A DNA stretch of 64,000 nt from Trichomonas vaginalis G3 (GCF_026262505.1 NC_067206.1:33867896-33931895); one strand, 5' to 3'. Counted from the first letter of the stretch, positions 1 to 9,684 are shown. Notes: generated by a model not told the origin, from the letters alone. Made by a program: numbers and translations.

Positions 1-990
1 ATTGAAAAACAAACCATTTGTCAAGTTTTCGATCATTGTTTGTCCGAAATCAGCACTAGCGAGTTCCCTGCATTCTCCAAAACTGTATTCGCCAACGCTA
101 TGGCATTCTTTCGGAAGGGAAATTGATTTTATTTTCGTGTTGTAGAAGGAATAAGGACCAATCCAATAGCATTTCTTGGGTAAAACAATATGTTCGAGAC
201 ATGTACAGTTGCAGTAAAGGCCTTCGCTGATGCAATTCGTTGGATGATTCGAAAGATCTGCAGAAGTAATTGATTTGCAGCCACAAAATACATATTTGTG
301 GATAACAGAAATATTCTTTGGTAGATCGAATGATTTTATGCTAGTTCTTGCGAATGCTTTGCTTTTGATGTAATAAATCGAATCTGGGAGGACAATTGTC
401 ATCAATTTCGTACAGTTTTCGAATAATGATTCACCAATAACTGTTAAGGATGACTTGGAAAGGTCAACAGCCATGATTTCATGATTATTTGCAAATGAAA
501 AGTCTTCAATCAATGTATAATTGAGGTTTGGAATGTGGGATATGAGAGTTCCTTCGAATGTGGATCTGCCAAACGCAAAAACGGAACTTGGCAAAAATAT
601 ATTTCTAAGATTTCGACATCCTTTGAAAGCTCTTCTGTCAATCATGGTTAAATTAGTATCAGAAGCGTTGATAACTGTTAATCCGACACAATTCTCGAAG
701 GAAGACCTGCCAATCCACTTTAACGTTGCTGGAAGTGAAATTGAAGTGATTTTTGTATTGGCAAAAGCGAATTCTTTAATCATCTTAAACTTGATAGTTC
801 TGTTTCTGTACTTTAATCCTTCTGGGAGCAAAACGGCACCTGAATATGTGAAATTAATTGCGTTTTGCGCTTTTGATGCTGATCCGAAATATGCAAATCC
901 ATCCGTATCAATTCCATACTTGATTTGAACACCTTCAAATGTCATATTTCGTTCAAGTGCTCGGGAAAAAGTCAGAAATGCAAAAATCAT
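1..990 (-). CDS. BspA-like leucine-rich-repeat surface protein, 3' part beyond window
   Basis: An open minus-strand frame of 330 codons runs off the left edge without a stop. The start at 990 gives a short hydrophobic N-terminus (MIFAFLTFSRA) that could be a signal peptide. It is followed by TpLRR/BspA-type repeats of about 23 residues with the recurring pattern 'F..C..L..I.LP..I..I...AF'. This family is greatly expanded in trichomonads, where members are surface or secreted proteins thought to act in adhesion. An Inr-like TCACATT lies at 1002-1008, 12-18 bp upstream of the ATG. The C-terminus, and any membrane anchor, lies outside the window, so surface anchoring cannot be judged. Confidence 0.85.
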   Translation of the reverse strand, partial: MIFAFLTFSRALERNMTFEGVQIKYGIDTDGFAYFGSASKAQNAINFTYSGAVLLPEGLKYRNRTIKFKMIKEFAFANTKITSISLPATLKWIGRSSFENCVGLTVINASDTNLTMIDRRAFKGCRNLRNIFLPSSVFAFGRSTFEGTLISHIPNLNYTLIEDFSFANNHEIMAVDLSKSSLTVIGESLFENCTKLMTIVLPDSIYYIKSKAFARTSIKSFDLPKNISVIHKYVFCGCKSITSADLSNHPTNCISEGLYCNCTCLEHIVLPKKCYWIGPYSFYNTKIKSISLPKECHSVGEYSFGECRELASADFGQTMIENLTNGLFFN

Positions 991-1001
991 ATTTAATAAA
1001 A

Positions 1002-1008
1002 AATGTGA
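1002..1008 (-). promoter_or_regulatory. Inr-like initiator of the BspA-like gene
   Basis: TCACATT on the minus strand, just upstream of the ATG at 990. It matches the trichomonad initiator pattern TCA-Y-W. The assignment rests on pattern and position only. Confidence 0.45.
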
Positions 1009-1347
1009 CAACTAATTTCGCAATTTTCTTAGACTTCTGATAATAAAAACCATATGATATGAGATCTACAAATGAGAAATGAATAGAACTCGCCAAACAT
1101 CGACTCAGTTACAAAGAAATTCAGGTTATATCCTTATGTTTATCAAACTCTATTATAATTTTTTTGTCAAAGTTTGAATTGACATTGCATAAAACATCAC
1201 CTATAGTAGGATTTTATAATTTCTAGTCAATTCAGCAGCTTGTGAAAAATCATATATTTTTGATAAAAATCACATTGTTTTAAAACAAGATCTATTGCTA
1301 ATTAATCAATCAAAAAATTTAAATATTTATTTAATAGATTTGGTCAG

Positions 1348-1968
1348 TTATTTCATTGAGCGTGAGGCATTGAAATCCTGGCCACGGACAAGCTGCTGGT
1401 AAAGCTGCTTATTCTGCTTCTGAACATGTTTGCAAAGTTCATCGTATGATGATTCAAGGGCATCTGCTAAGACTTTCTTATTATCGTAACGGAATTGAGC
1501 AACTTCGACAACGTAATCATCATCTGGCTCAAGAACTGTAAAGTTAAGCTCCAAAATCTTAACTGTCTTGAATTGGAGCTTCTGCTTGATTGTTAATGTA
1601 TTATTATCGAAAAGTGCTGAGAAAACAGTTCTATTTGTTTCAACATTTTGAATCAAAGTCTTAACTTTGTCTGGGAACTGTGCGAAATCGCCTTTAAGCA
1701 TCTTAGCATAAGTAGTTTTGAAAGCTTCTTCATTGATGGAAATAGTTGCAATGTAAAATATATCTTCTTCCTTGTATAATTCAATACATAACTCCTCTAA
1801 AGGAGCATTTCCGCTTGGAGAGTAGAATAAGACTAATTCGAATGTTTGTTCACCATCTGGCGTTGTGCAAGTGATTGTGAACTCCTTGTCGCGGCTATAT
1901 GGACTTTCTGTTCCGTCTTCTTGCTCACGGAGGAGTGGATGTGAAACTTTATTGATATCAATCGCCAT
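1348..1968 (-). CDS. SAS-6 N-terminal-domain-like protein
   Basis: 206 residues. Residues about 30-165 follow the head-domain pattern of the centriole cartwheel protein SAS-6. There is a beta-rich start, a segment 'LYKEEDIFYIATISINEEAF', then 'DFAQFP', and near the end 'FKTVKILELNFTVLEPDDD', which resembles the family's 'F-K-x-L-x-x-L-x-L-x-x-x-x-x-D'. Full-length SAS-6 continues into a long coiled coil. Here only about 40 residues follow (rich in Lys/Gln), so this would be a head-only paralogue. The start at 1968 is supported by TCACTA (1971-1976) immediately upstream. The function as a basal-body or cartwheel component is inferred from a by-eye family match. Confidence 0.55.
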   Translation of the reverse strand: MAIDINKVSHPLLREQEDGTESPYSRDKEFTITCTTPDGEQTFELVLFYSPSGNAPLEELCIELYKEEDIFYIATISINEEAFKTTYAKMLKGDFAQFPDKVKTLIQNVETNRTVFSALFDNNTLTIKQKLQFKTVKILELNFTVLEPDDDYVVEVAQFRYDNKKVLADALESSYDELCKHVQKQNKQLYQQLVRGQDFNASRSMK

Positions 1969-1976
1969 TTTAGTGA
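1969..1976 (-). promoter_or_regulatory. Inr-like initiator of the SAS-6-like gene
   Basis: TCACTAAA directly upstream of the ATG at 1968, matching the trichomonad initiator pattern TCA-Y-W. Confidence 0.5.
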
Positions 1977-2087
1977 TTTTTCTTTTTTCTTTTTGTAAAA
2001 AATAAAACCGTCAAAAAACTTGATAAAGAATGAACTTAAATTCTCAAGCTAAATTAATGATCTATGATACACTGATCCTGAATATAT

Positions 2088-3145
2088 TTAAGGGTTTCGT
2101 TTTGCGAAAAAAACGTACAATACGCAATTTCGCTAAAAAACATTTAGCTAGCAATTTCGACATTTGACTCCACTCAAGACGTCACTTTTTTAATTTTGCG
2201 GTATCATATTTTTGGAAAATCTTTATGAATATTATATAAAAAGTCTCTTTAATATCTATATTTCATATTTTTATCGATTTTTAAAGTTTTTGCGAAAAGT
2301 ATTCAATTATTTTTGCTATTTGGTCGGGTAAATGTCAGATTTGCGACATTTTCTGATATGATATTCAGATTCTACGTTGATAATAATGCTTATAGAACCC
2401 TCTTGCTATTGTGTCAAAATTGCGAAACCGATAGCAAAAATATCTCGCACTATCAAAATTGAGATATTGAGTGAATTATGCATTATAGAGATTAAAAATC
2501 TGATTTGTGAAAACATCTCATCAGTTTCTAGCTAATTCAAAAATCTTTACTATCTTATTCGATTAAAATGAAAAGGGAATAGTTTCATTATGCTTTAAAT
2601 GACAGTCTTATAATATAATCATAGTTTTCGCTCAATATGCAGCATTTTTTTTTCGAAATCTATGGTCATTATCCTAAATACTGATTGCTTTGCATTCATA
2701 TCTCTTACATTTTCTATACCCACATCACTATTCATTGCTATTCCTATCTTTTTCATTTTTGTTTGTTTCTCATAATTTCTCAAAAAACATGATAACTTGA
2801 TATTTGTAAATATCATACTTTATAACGTAAATAAGAACTTGACCTATTAAGAAAAGCAGTAATGAAAAGAAAATCTGAAATTCATAAAAATTACAAGTTT
2901 CTGATGACAATTAGCTTAATTAAACCAGGTACAAGATTATATAATTGTATTTTCTATCCAATTATCCATATAATATCTTATCCAGAAAAAATAACTTGAT
3001 CAATACCAAATGATTTTTTAACTAGTAAATAAAGTATTTTCTTTACACACACATTGTATATCATAGGTTTTTTTTTTGGTTTCGCAAAACATCCAAAAAC
3101 AAATATGCTATAAAAGTGACAATTTTAGCAAAACGAAACCCTTAA
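2088..3145. mobile_element. TTAA-flanked non-coding DNA transposon (1.06 kb)
   Basis: The ends are perfect 18-bp inverted repeats: TTAAGGGTTTCGTTTTGC at 2088 and its reverse complement ending at 3145. TTAA at both tips is the usual target duplication of Kolobok- and piggyBac-type elements. The inside is AT-rich and holds no convincing gene; a 65-codon frame at 2619-2816 has no recognisable features. The element fills most of the gap between the SAS-6-like gene and element A. It is most likely a non-autonomous (MITE-like) element; the superfamily is inferred from TTAA and the GGG terminus. Confidence 0.6.
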
Positions 3146-3430
3146 TATATTATTATTTCAATCTAAAAAGGTTATTTTTAATTTGAATATTTTTGAATTA
3201 AATGGTAGTGAACGCATGACAACGATATATAAATAGAGTCTGGGCATATAAACAAAATTATGAACTGTACATTAGATTAATCTCTTTTGATATATGTCTA
3301 ATCTCCCTTCATCCATTAATTTTAATTCAATATGATAAAACTCATAGAATTATAATAATACTTAGATTATCCTTCTCATTCCAATAGATTTCAATATAGT
3401 ATTTTTATTATTCAATGTAACATTTGATTT

Positions 3431-3436
3431 CATATC
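3431..3436 (+). repeat. Left target-site duplication of element A
   Basis: CATATC directly abuts the left terminus of element A and is repeated at 19620-19625. Six-base target duplications are typical of Polinton integration. Confidence 0.9.
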
Positions 3437-3721
3437 AGTAGTATATATTGCGGGTTTTGTGACTTTTTTTGTAAACGTAAGAATTCATACAATATTGAGC
3501 GATTTTGTAAGTAATTTTCATACAATTGATAAAATAAATGTATGATTCTTACGCTTTTTATTCTTACGTTTTTGAATAAATCATGATTTAAAATCGTAAG
3601 AAATTTTCACAAACCCTTTACATAATGAAATAAAAAATAAAAAAAATTTAAAAAATAAACTTTAAAAATTCATGTCTTACATTTTTTGAATAATTTATTT
3701 TTTTATTTAATGATAAATGAG
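3437..3721 (+). repeat. Left terminal inverted repeat of element A (285 bp)
   Basis: It begins AGTAGTATATATTGCGGG and matches 19335-19619 in inverted orientation with no difference found by eye. The inner edge includes the promoter-like stretch TTTATTTAATGATAA and the ATG plus the next two bases of the first gene (3717). Both terminal genes of the element therefore start at the repeat boundary. Confidence 0.95.
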
Positions 3722-4823
3722 CGTCACAACTAACAATGTTAAGAAATTGGGATTCACAAATGAGGAAATAAAGGATATATTAGAGGAGGCGGGTTATGAA
3801 GTTAATAAATATTATTTAAGAAATTGTCAAAAATTTGCCGAGTTATTAAATGATTTAGATTATGATGGAAAAATGAATAAAGATGATGTTATAAATTTTT
3901 TATATCCTACATCTGAAGAAGAAAAACCTAAAGAACCTGATGTTTTCCCTGAATATTATGAAGAACGGATTAAAGATGATGAATATGATGAAATTGAAAG
4001 ACTGGAAAAAATAAGAGATGAAATAGATGAAAAAATTAAGGAATTAAGAGAAGTTGAAAAATATAATGAGAATGAAGTAGAGGGTTTAATGAATATCCCA
4101 GCTTCAGAATCAGAAGTACAGAAATCTCATGAAGAAAGATATAAAAATTACTTTTTGGAATCTACTAAAAATTTATTAGATGGTGATATTGACGAAACAC
4201 TTTCAGAAGAAGGTACTAAATTTATTCGTAAACATAAGCTTCAGTTTATTGACGATGGAGATTATCCATGTATATTACTTTCACCTCCTCTTGATTCTGA
4301 AAAATTCAAAAAAGCATTGAAAAATGTAACATATGCAACAAATACGATTAAGAAAGAAGACCATGATATTTACACAAATTATTATTTAAATAAATGCACG
4401 GGTGTTGATAAAGTTTTTGAATTATTAGATAAAATATCAAAAGAAACAATTGGTACATATAAAATTTTATGCGATTGTGGTTTCATTATTGAAGATACCA
4501 ATAATGTTTTATATGAAAGAACAGCACCGAAGGAAGACGAAGTGGAAAGGTCTATACCATTCGTTATTAAGAACATAAAAGATATGAAAACTTATAAACA
4601 TTATATTTATTCATTTATTTCAGAAAAAATGGAAGCAACCCATAAAACATCATCTCATCATTTTATAGCTATTCATACATTCCTTTTCAAAGTTGTGAAA
4701 TTAAATAAGACAGGAATTAGATTTAATGTATCAGGGTACGCATTCTTGAGTAAATTAAAATGTATTCATCACATCGCAGATGATAAAAATTTATGTGTTC
4801 TTAATTCATTTTATGGACTTTAG
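3717..4823 (+). CDS. Conserved-looking Polinton protein, unknown function, acidic coiled coil
   Basis: 368 residues; I do not recognise a family. Residues about 65-120 are strongly charged (many E, D, K) and heptad-like, suggesting a coiled coil. The C-terminal 100 residues are less charged and rich in H, F and I. The start codon lies at the inner edge of the left terminal repeat, so expression must come from a promoter inside that repeat. PolB follows 79 bp downstream on the same strand. A mini-hairpin (4829-4841) sits immediately after the stop. Position next to PolB suggests a replication or regulatory role, but that is inference only. Confidence 0.7.
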   Translation: MSVTTNNVKKLGFTNEEIKDILEEAGYEVNKYYLRNCQKFAELLNDLDYDGKMNKDDVINFLYPTSEEEKPKEPDVFPEYYEERIKDDEYDEIERLEKIRDEIDEKIKELREVEKYNENEVEGLMNIPASESEVQKSHEERYKNYFLESTKNLLDGDIDETLSEEGTKFIRKHKLQFIDDGDYPCILLSPPLDSEKFKKALKNVTYATNTIKKEDHDIYTNYYLNKCTGVDKVFELLDKISKETIGTYKILCDCGFIIEDTNNVLYERTAPKEDEVERSIPFVIKNIKDMKTYKHYIYSFISEKMEATHKTSSHHFIAIHTFLFKVVKLNKTGIRFNVSGYAFLSKLKCIHHIADDKNLCVLNSFYGL

Positions 4824-4828
4824 CCCTG

Positions 4829-4841
4829 GACTCTCTGAGTC
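4829..4841. repeat. Mini-hairpin of the CCCAGG-type family
   Basis: GACTC-TCT-GAGTC, a 5-bp stem with a 3-base loop, preceded by the GC-rich word AGCCCTG. It lies just after the stop codon of the first gene. Similar GC-rich hairpins occur at 5640, 8827, 11070, 18812 and 41085. Confidence 0.5.
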
Positions 4842-4902
4842 TCGGACTTTAAAAAAAATAAACTTTATTTTTATTTATTTTTTAATTTTTATTCTTACAT
4901 AA

Positions 4903-6159
4903 ATGAACAAAAACGGAACAGCTAAAATGAATGATAATCAAATTAGAGCAGAAGGTAGAAGGTTATTTAAACGCTTCTATAACATTCCTGATGGTGTTAA
5001 TCCTAAAACTCGTAGAAGCTATTTAAATGAAGCAATAGATGCATATGAAGGGTTTGACATTTCATCAGAAAGTGAGAGGTTAGCAAGAATGTTAAACGTT
5101 AATATTGATTTTTATTATTGTGACCCTCAACCAGAAGACGTAGACATTAACAAGGTAGACTTTCCATTAGTGGAATCAATAATGATAGATCCAGAATTTG
5201 AAACAGTAAATATTTTATTAACACAGAGTCCATGTGGAAAACTTCACGCTGACAGAATAACAGACGTTGAAGCACTCACAGGATATAAAGTTTGCCCCTT
5301 TTGCAAAGAAGAAGTTTATTCTATCCGTGATGACCCAGAAAGGAAAAACCAAAGAAGATTTTTAAAGCATTGTGAGAAATGTAAAGAAAATAATGGAAGA
5401 TTAATTCAAGACGTTCAATTGCAAAAGACACAGCAACCATATGCACCACATATCACGAAACAGAAGATATATCAATGGCTATTAGCTCACAATTTGCAGG
5501 AATATTATAAACCAACAAGATATTATATTACTTTTGACTTTGAAACATTAGAGACTAAAGAAGAACTTCAACTTTCCGAATGTGCAACTTTGAACGCTTA
5601 CTTAAAACCATTCATGGTATCATCAATGGTTAAATTAAAGCCGCAAAGCGGCGAGGTCGTAGACCGTGATAAAACATTTACGAGGAATTTTTGCTTAACT
5701 TCAAGTGATTCTTTTATTTCTGATTGGATTGAATTTTTATTTTCAACCTGTTCATTAGTTGCTAAATCAAATATTGAACAATATGAAGAATTAATGAAGT
5801 TGCAAACATTAAATGAGAAACAAAAGGAAGCATTTAAAGAACTTCTAGATGAGGAATTCAATAAAGTGAATATCATAGGTTTTAATTCGGGAAAGTTTGA
5901 TTTAAATTTAATTCTTCGTGATTTAAACACTGCAAAATGGAAAATAAAATCAATGCTGGGTTCATCTTCTCAATTTAAGCAAATCATTGTAAAGAAAACA
6001 AACGTTCCATATGAATTGAGATTTATTGACATCAGAAATTATATAGCGGGTGGGACATTAGACCAATTCACTCAAGATTTCGGAAACAATAAATCACGTG
6101 TTAAATCCTTTTTCCCTTATCAATTCATCATGGGAAAATTACGAAGAAGAATTATATAA
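4903..6159 (+). CDS. polB: Family B DNA polymerase, N-terminal part (frame-broken)
   Basis: N-terminal portion of the element A polymerase. Residues about 125-165 hold a Cys/His zinc-finger-like motif (CPFC ... HCEKC). The 3'-5' exonuclease follows: Exo I 'FDFETLE' near residue 210 and Exo II 'GFNSGKFD' near residue 327. The reading frame fails at about 6110-6125. The protein sense continues in the +1 frame (next entry), consistent with a small deletion; a programmed shift is possible but no slippery site is obvious. The start at 4903 follows an AT-rich promoter-like stretch ending TTACATAAATG. Polinton polymerases are thought to replicate the element from protein-primed ends. Confidence 0.85.
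   Translation: MNKNGTAKMNDNQIRAEGRRLFKRFYNIPDGVNPKTRRSYLNEAIDAYEGFDISSESERLARMLNVNIDFYYCDPQPEDVDINKVDFPLVESIMIDPEFETVNILLTQSPCGKLHADRITDVEALTGYKVCPFCKEEVYSIRDDPERKNQRRFLKHCEKCKENNGRLIQDVQLQKTQQPYAPHITKQKIYQWLLAHNLQEYYKPTRYYITFDFETLETKEELQLSECATLNAYLKPFMVSSMVKLKPQSGEVVDRDKTFTRNFCLTSSDSFISDWIEFLFSTCSLVAKSNIEQYEELMKLQTLNEKQKEAFKELLDEEFNKVNIIGFNSGKFDLNLILRDLNTAKWKIKSMLGSSSQFKQIIVKKTNVPYELRFIDIRNYIAGGTLDQFTQDFGNNKSRVKSFFPYQFIMGKLRRRII
5640..5665. repeat. In-frame double mini-hairpin inside polB
   Basis: GCCGC-AAA-GCGGC is followed two bases later by GGTC-GTA-GACC. Two GC-rich hairpins sit in otherwise AT-rich coding DNA and preserve the reading frame of the polymerase between Exo I and Exo II. 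Confidence 0.6.
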
Positions 6160-8374
6160 AGAGGAACCATTCACTCAAGATTCATTTTATTCAGCATTAA
6201 CTCAAGAAACTATATCAGATAGTGATTATCAAATATATCTCAATGATGCTAAAAATTTTAAGAATAGATTAGAATATTTTATTCATTATTGCAATAAAGA
6301 TGTTGAAATTATGATTGACCCAATTGATAAAATTATCGAAGAAACATTTGTTTATAAAATTGACATGCTTCATAATCTTTCTTTATCATCGAATGCATCA
6401 ATGATTCGTTACGCTTTAGCATATAAAGACTTTAATCCTAATGAAAAATATCCTGAGGAAGAGATAGAATCAAGTTTTGAATTAACGAAAAAGTATTGGA
6501 AATATAAAATTGAAGCATATAAGAAACAAGATGAAAAAGCAGAAAGAGATACTAAAAATAATGTTTCAATGGATGACTATCAATACTATCACGATTTAAT
6601 CCTTTCATCTAAATGCAAAATGTGTGGTAAAGCGTTTACATATGCAAATAAACCAACATTGGATAGAATCGATAATGAAAAACCACATACCAAAGAAAAT
6701 TGTCAGTTAATGTGTTGTTATTGCAATGTCGTAAAATCAAATAAAGATGAGGATGTTCAACGTTTAAGAATCAATTTAAGAAATTATGCATTAAAAAATA
6801 ATTTACCAATGACTTTAGATTCAGTTGAAGCTTATCACATTCTCCGTAATGGAATTACTGGTGGTCTATCAAATGTTCAACATCGTGTTAATCTTAAAGG
6901 AATCACGCACATTAATAAACTTGCATATAGTCCAGAAACTAAAACTGTATCAAATGAGGACACCACCAACATCATGACTCATTTCGTTGGAGTTGATTTT
7001 AATTCATTATATCCTTCATCATTTTCATCTAATCCTCATGATTTCATTCAATATACTAACCATAAAATGTATATGCCGGGAAGATTGAATGGTGTTATCA
7101 TTTGTGATACAGCAACAAAGAAAGCAAAAGCATTGGGAATAATTAGAAAGAAAAATACTTTATTCGTGGCTGAAGTAAAGGGTCACATTGATGAAAAATA
7201 CATTAATGATTACATAAACTTTTTACCGATAATAAGAAACTTAGATATTATCACAAATGAAAAAACAATTGGCAGTTTTATGTATAATTACATGAAATCA
7301 AACAATCTACCAGTTGACCAGAAACAGAGAAAATTAACTCAGTTAGCATCAACACACAACCAATATCAACCATTTTCTTCTTATTATCTTTGGTATCTAA
7401 TAGACAGATTTCATTTTATCATTGATGACATTCAATCAATTTTAACATTTACTAAAAACACTTGTTTTAATGAATTTGCGAACGAATTTATGAACGAAAG
7501 ACAAAAGGCGGAATTAGAAGGAAATAAAGGAAAAAGTTTATTTTGCAAGATTTCACTTAATGGATCATATGGTTACGATGCAATGAATACACAAAATTAC
7601 GCAAAGACTAAAATAATGAATGCACAGAAGGCACGCGTTGCATGTATGTCAAATAAGTTTAAAAACATAAGAGAAATAGGTGAAGATACGTATCAAGTGA
7701 TGCTTAAAGATAGATTTTATAGATGTGATACATGTTTACAAGAGGCATTCTTCACTTTAGATAATGCTAAATACTGGTATTTGGTTTTCATTTATGATTT
7801 TATGTATAAATGCATGGATGTTAATCGTTTTCATTTCATTGAAGGTGATACTGATTCATCTTATTGGGCAATCGCTGGCGACCCAAATCTTCCTAACACT
7901 CAAGCATTTCAAGCAATTGTTACTGATAAACAATTTTATGATAAAAACATTTACAAATTCGCACCTTTTGATTTCTTCTGTTTTGATGAGAAATTTAAAC
8001 CTAAATTAAAGAATAAAGCTGAAGAAAAAGCACATGAGAAGAAGTTATTGGGTTTAGCAATTGAGAAACAAGGTGATAACATGGTTGCTTTATGCCCTAA
8101 GTGTTATACTTCATTCAACGGTTCAATTGATGGCGGTGATTTTAAAAAGATTGCACAAAAAATGAAAGGTGTTAGTTTACGACAAAATAAACAATTAACA
8201 CCTAAAAATTATTTGGATATAATAAATGATAAAGTGATATTTGATGGTCAGAATATTAATTTACAACTTAAAAACGGGTCAATGACTCGCTTAACAATTG
8301 GTAAGACTGCATTAACAGGAGCACACACTAAGGCTGTATGTTGTGAAAATGGATGTTGTATGCCATTTATTTAA
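6098..8374 (+). CDS. polB: Family B DNA polymerase, C-terminal part with inserted HNH domain
   Basis: This continues the polymerase in a second frame and has no ATG at its 5' end, as expected for the second half of a broken gene. It contains Exo III ('YCNKDVEI'), an inserted HNH endonuclease-like zinc domain at residues about 170-215 (CKMC ... LDRIDN ... CCYCN), palm motif A 'DFNSLYPSS', motif B 'KISLNGSYGY' and motif C 'GDTDSSYW'. All catalytic residues of the polymerase are present. The C-terminus contains 'KMKGV' and Cys pairs. The HNH block sits between exonuclease and palm, where it could be a captured homing-type endonuclease or a structural zinc module. Confidence 0.9.
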   Translation: MLNPFSLINSSWENYEEELYKEEPFTQDSFYSALTQETISDSDYQIYLNDAKNFKNRLEYFIHYCNKDVEIMIDPIDKIIEETFVYKIDMLHNLSLSSNASMIRYALAYKDFNPNEKYPEEEIESSFELTKKYWKYKIEAYKKQDEKAERDTKNNVSMDDYQYYHDLILSSKCKMCGKAFTYANKPTLDRIDNEKPHTKENCQLMCCYCNVVKSNKDEDVQRLRINLRNYALKNNLPMTLDSVEAYHILRNGITGGLSNVQHRVNLKGITHINKLAYSPETKTVSNEDTTNIMTHFVGVDFNSLYPSSFSSNPHDFIQYTNHKMYMPGRLNGVIICDTATKKAKALGIIRKKNTLFVAEVKGHIDEKYINDYINFLPIIRNLDIITNEKTIGSFMYNYMKSNNLPVDQKQRKLTQLASTHNQYQPFSSYYLWYLIDRFHFIIDDIQSILTFTKNTCFNEFANEFMNERQKAELEGNKGKSLFCKISLNGSYGYDAMNTQNYAKTKIMNAQKARVACMSNKFKNIREIGEDTYQVMLKDRFYRCDTCLQEAFFTLDNAKYWYLVFIYDFMYKCMDVNRFHFIEGDTDSSYWAIAGDPNLPNTQAFQAIVTDKQFYDKNIYKFAPFDFFCFDEKFKPKLKNKAEEKAHEKKLLGLAIEKQGDNMVALCPKCYTSFNGSIDGGDFKKIAQKMKGVSLRQNKQLTPKNYLDIINDKVIFDGQNINLQLKNGSMTRLTIGKTALTGAHTKAVCCENGCCMPFI

Positions 8375-8461
8375 TACAATTTATTTTTTATTTTTAATGA
8401 AATACCACAGAAGAGACAAAGAGGTGGGCACCCTTAAAACATTTATTTTATTTTTATATAA

Positions 8462-9646
8462 ATGGATAACACAGATTTAAAAATTTTAATTGATGATTTT
8501 GTATTTAATCAAAATTTTCTTGATTATTATGATTTAAAAGCATATCTCCAAAAATATAATAAAAATATAACGGGTGATGATATGGATTATTATTATTCGT
8601 ATTATAAAAATGAAATTTTGAAATATCATGATAAAATAATTTCTAAAATTAAAGACAAAATTAAAAATAATGAATATACAAAGGGAAAAACTAAATCACA
8701 GCTTAAACAGTTGAAAGATTTCAAAAATAAAGTATTAACAGAAGAAGATATTGATGAATTATATAAATTATATAATCCCGAGCCGCAAAAGCCAAAGGAA
8801 CAAAAACAAATGGTACAAAACGCCCAGGTCCTTCAGACCATAAATGATGCACAAGCTTTAATTTATGATTCATTAGTTAAACCATATTCAGCCCGACTTT
8901 TAAATGAAGATCAACTTTTGGAATTCATCCTTCAACATAAACTCGAAGCGGGAAAGTATATCAAACCTTTATATACAGCATATTTAAAACAAATGAATAG
9001 AATACATCCAGAATTAATGAAAGGAGGAATGAAATCCAAAACTTTATCATCCAAAATCAAAGCAGATAAAATTAAACCACTTACAACACCAAAACCTCCA
9101 ACGACAGTAGTACCTCCTCCTTCAGTTAATCCTTCATCATTCACTTTATTATATCCATTTCAAACATTAAAGAAGCAAAAAGATTTTAAAAAGGATTTCA
9201 AGATATTAAATAAACCAATTGACCCAAAAATTCAACCATTAAAGGAAAAATTTAGTCGCCCTTCATTTGCTCCATATCCATATTCATACGAAATCGATCA
9301 TCTGGAATATTCAAAAGGAAACGTTACTTATTTATTTGCCATTAACATTAACACTAGATATTTATATTGCATTCCGGTGAAAGGGAAAACAGAACAGGAA
9401 ACAAGAAGAGCTATACAATACTTACTAGATCATGAAAGAGTAGATAATATAAGGGGTGATGGTGATAAAGGATTTCAGGCAGCTATGGCTCATTATTTCC
9501 CACAAATTAATTTTTACTTTTCATCCTCTCCATATACGTTTCATAATAAAATAGTTGATGCGGTAATGAGAACTCTTAGAGATGCGTTAGGGTTAACGGT
9601 CAGATATACTGGGATGGAAATCATGACTCCATCATACAGCAGTTAG
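8462..9646 (+). CDS. Retroviral-type integrase (rve), main part, frame-broken at the end
   Basis: The first 190 residues are lysine-rich and unrecognised. A Pro/Thr-rich linker follows (about 200-225). The catalytic core lies at about 275-385: first Asp in 'YEIDHLEY', second in 'GDGDKGF', and the third position in 'NKIVDAVMRTLRD', where Asp stands in place of the usual Glu. The frame breaks at about 9605-9615. The C-terminal part reads on in another frame (9685 entry). The integrase inserts the element and makes the 6-bp target duplication. The gene follows polB by 87 bp and carries the AT-rich start context TTTATATAAATG. Confidence 0.85.
   Translation: MDNTDLKILIDDFVFNQNFLDYYDLKAYLQKYNKNITGDDMDYYYSYYKNEILKYHDKIISKIKDKIKNNEYTKGKTKSQLKQLKDFKNKVLTEEDIDELYKLYNPEPQKPKEQKQMVQNAQVLQTINDAQALIYDSLVKPYSARLLNEDQLLEFILQHKLEAGKYIKPLYTAYLKQMNRIHPELMKGGMKSKTLSSKIKADKIKPLTTPKPPTTVVPPPSVNPSSFTLLYPFQTLKKQKDFKKDFKILNKPIDPKIQPLKEKFSRPSFAPYPYSYEIDHLEYSKGNVTYLFAININTRYLYCIPVKGKTEQETRRAIQYLLDHERVDNIRGDGDKGFQAAMAHYFPQINFYFSSSPYTFHNKIVDAVMRTLRDALGLTVRYTGMEIMTPSYSS
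8827..8839. repeat. In-frame mini-hairpin inside the integrase gene
   Basis: GGTC-CTTCA-GACC directly after the word CGCCCA. It belongs to the GC-rich hairpin family seen elsewhere in both Polintons. Confidence 0.4.
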
Positions 9647-9684
9647 TATATTATTACAATAATACATGGCATAGAACTATAAAC

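Noticed and set aside
2619-2816. 65-codon frame in the TTAA element
   Set aside because: Short, no motif; likely chance in an AT-rich non-coding transposon.
6098-6160. Programmed ribosomal frameshift in polB
   Set aside because: No clear slippery heptamer or downstream structure; three other core genes are also broken, so mutation or sequence error is simpler.
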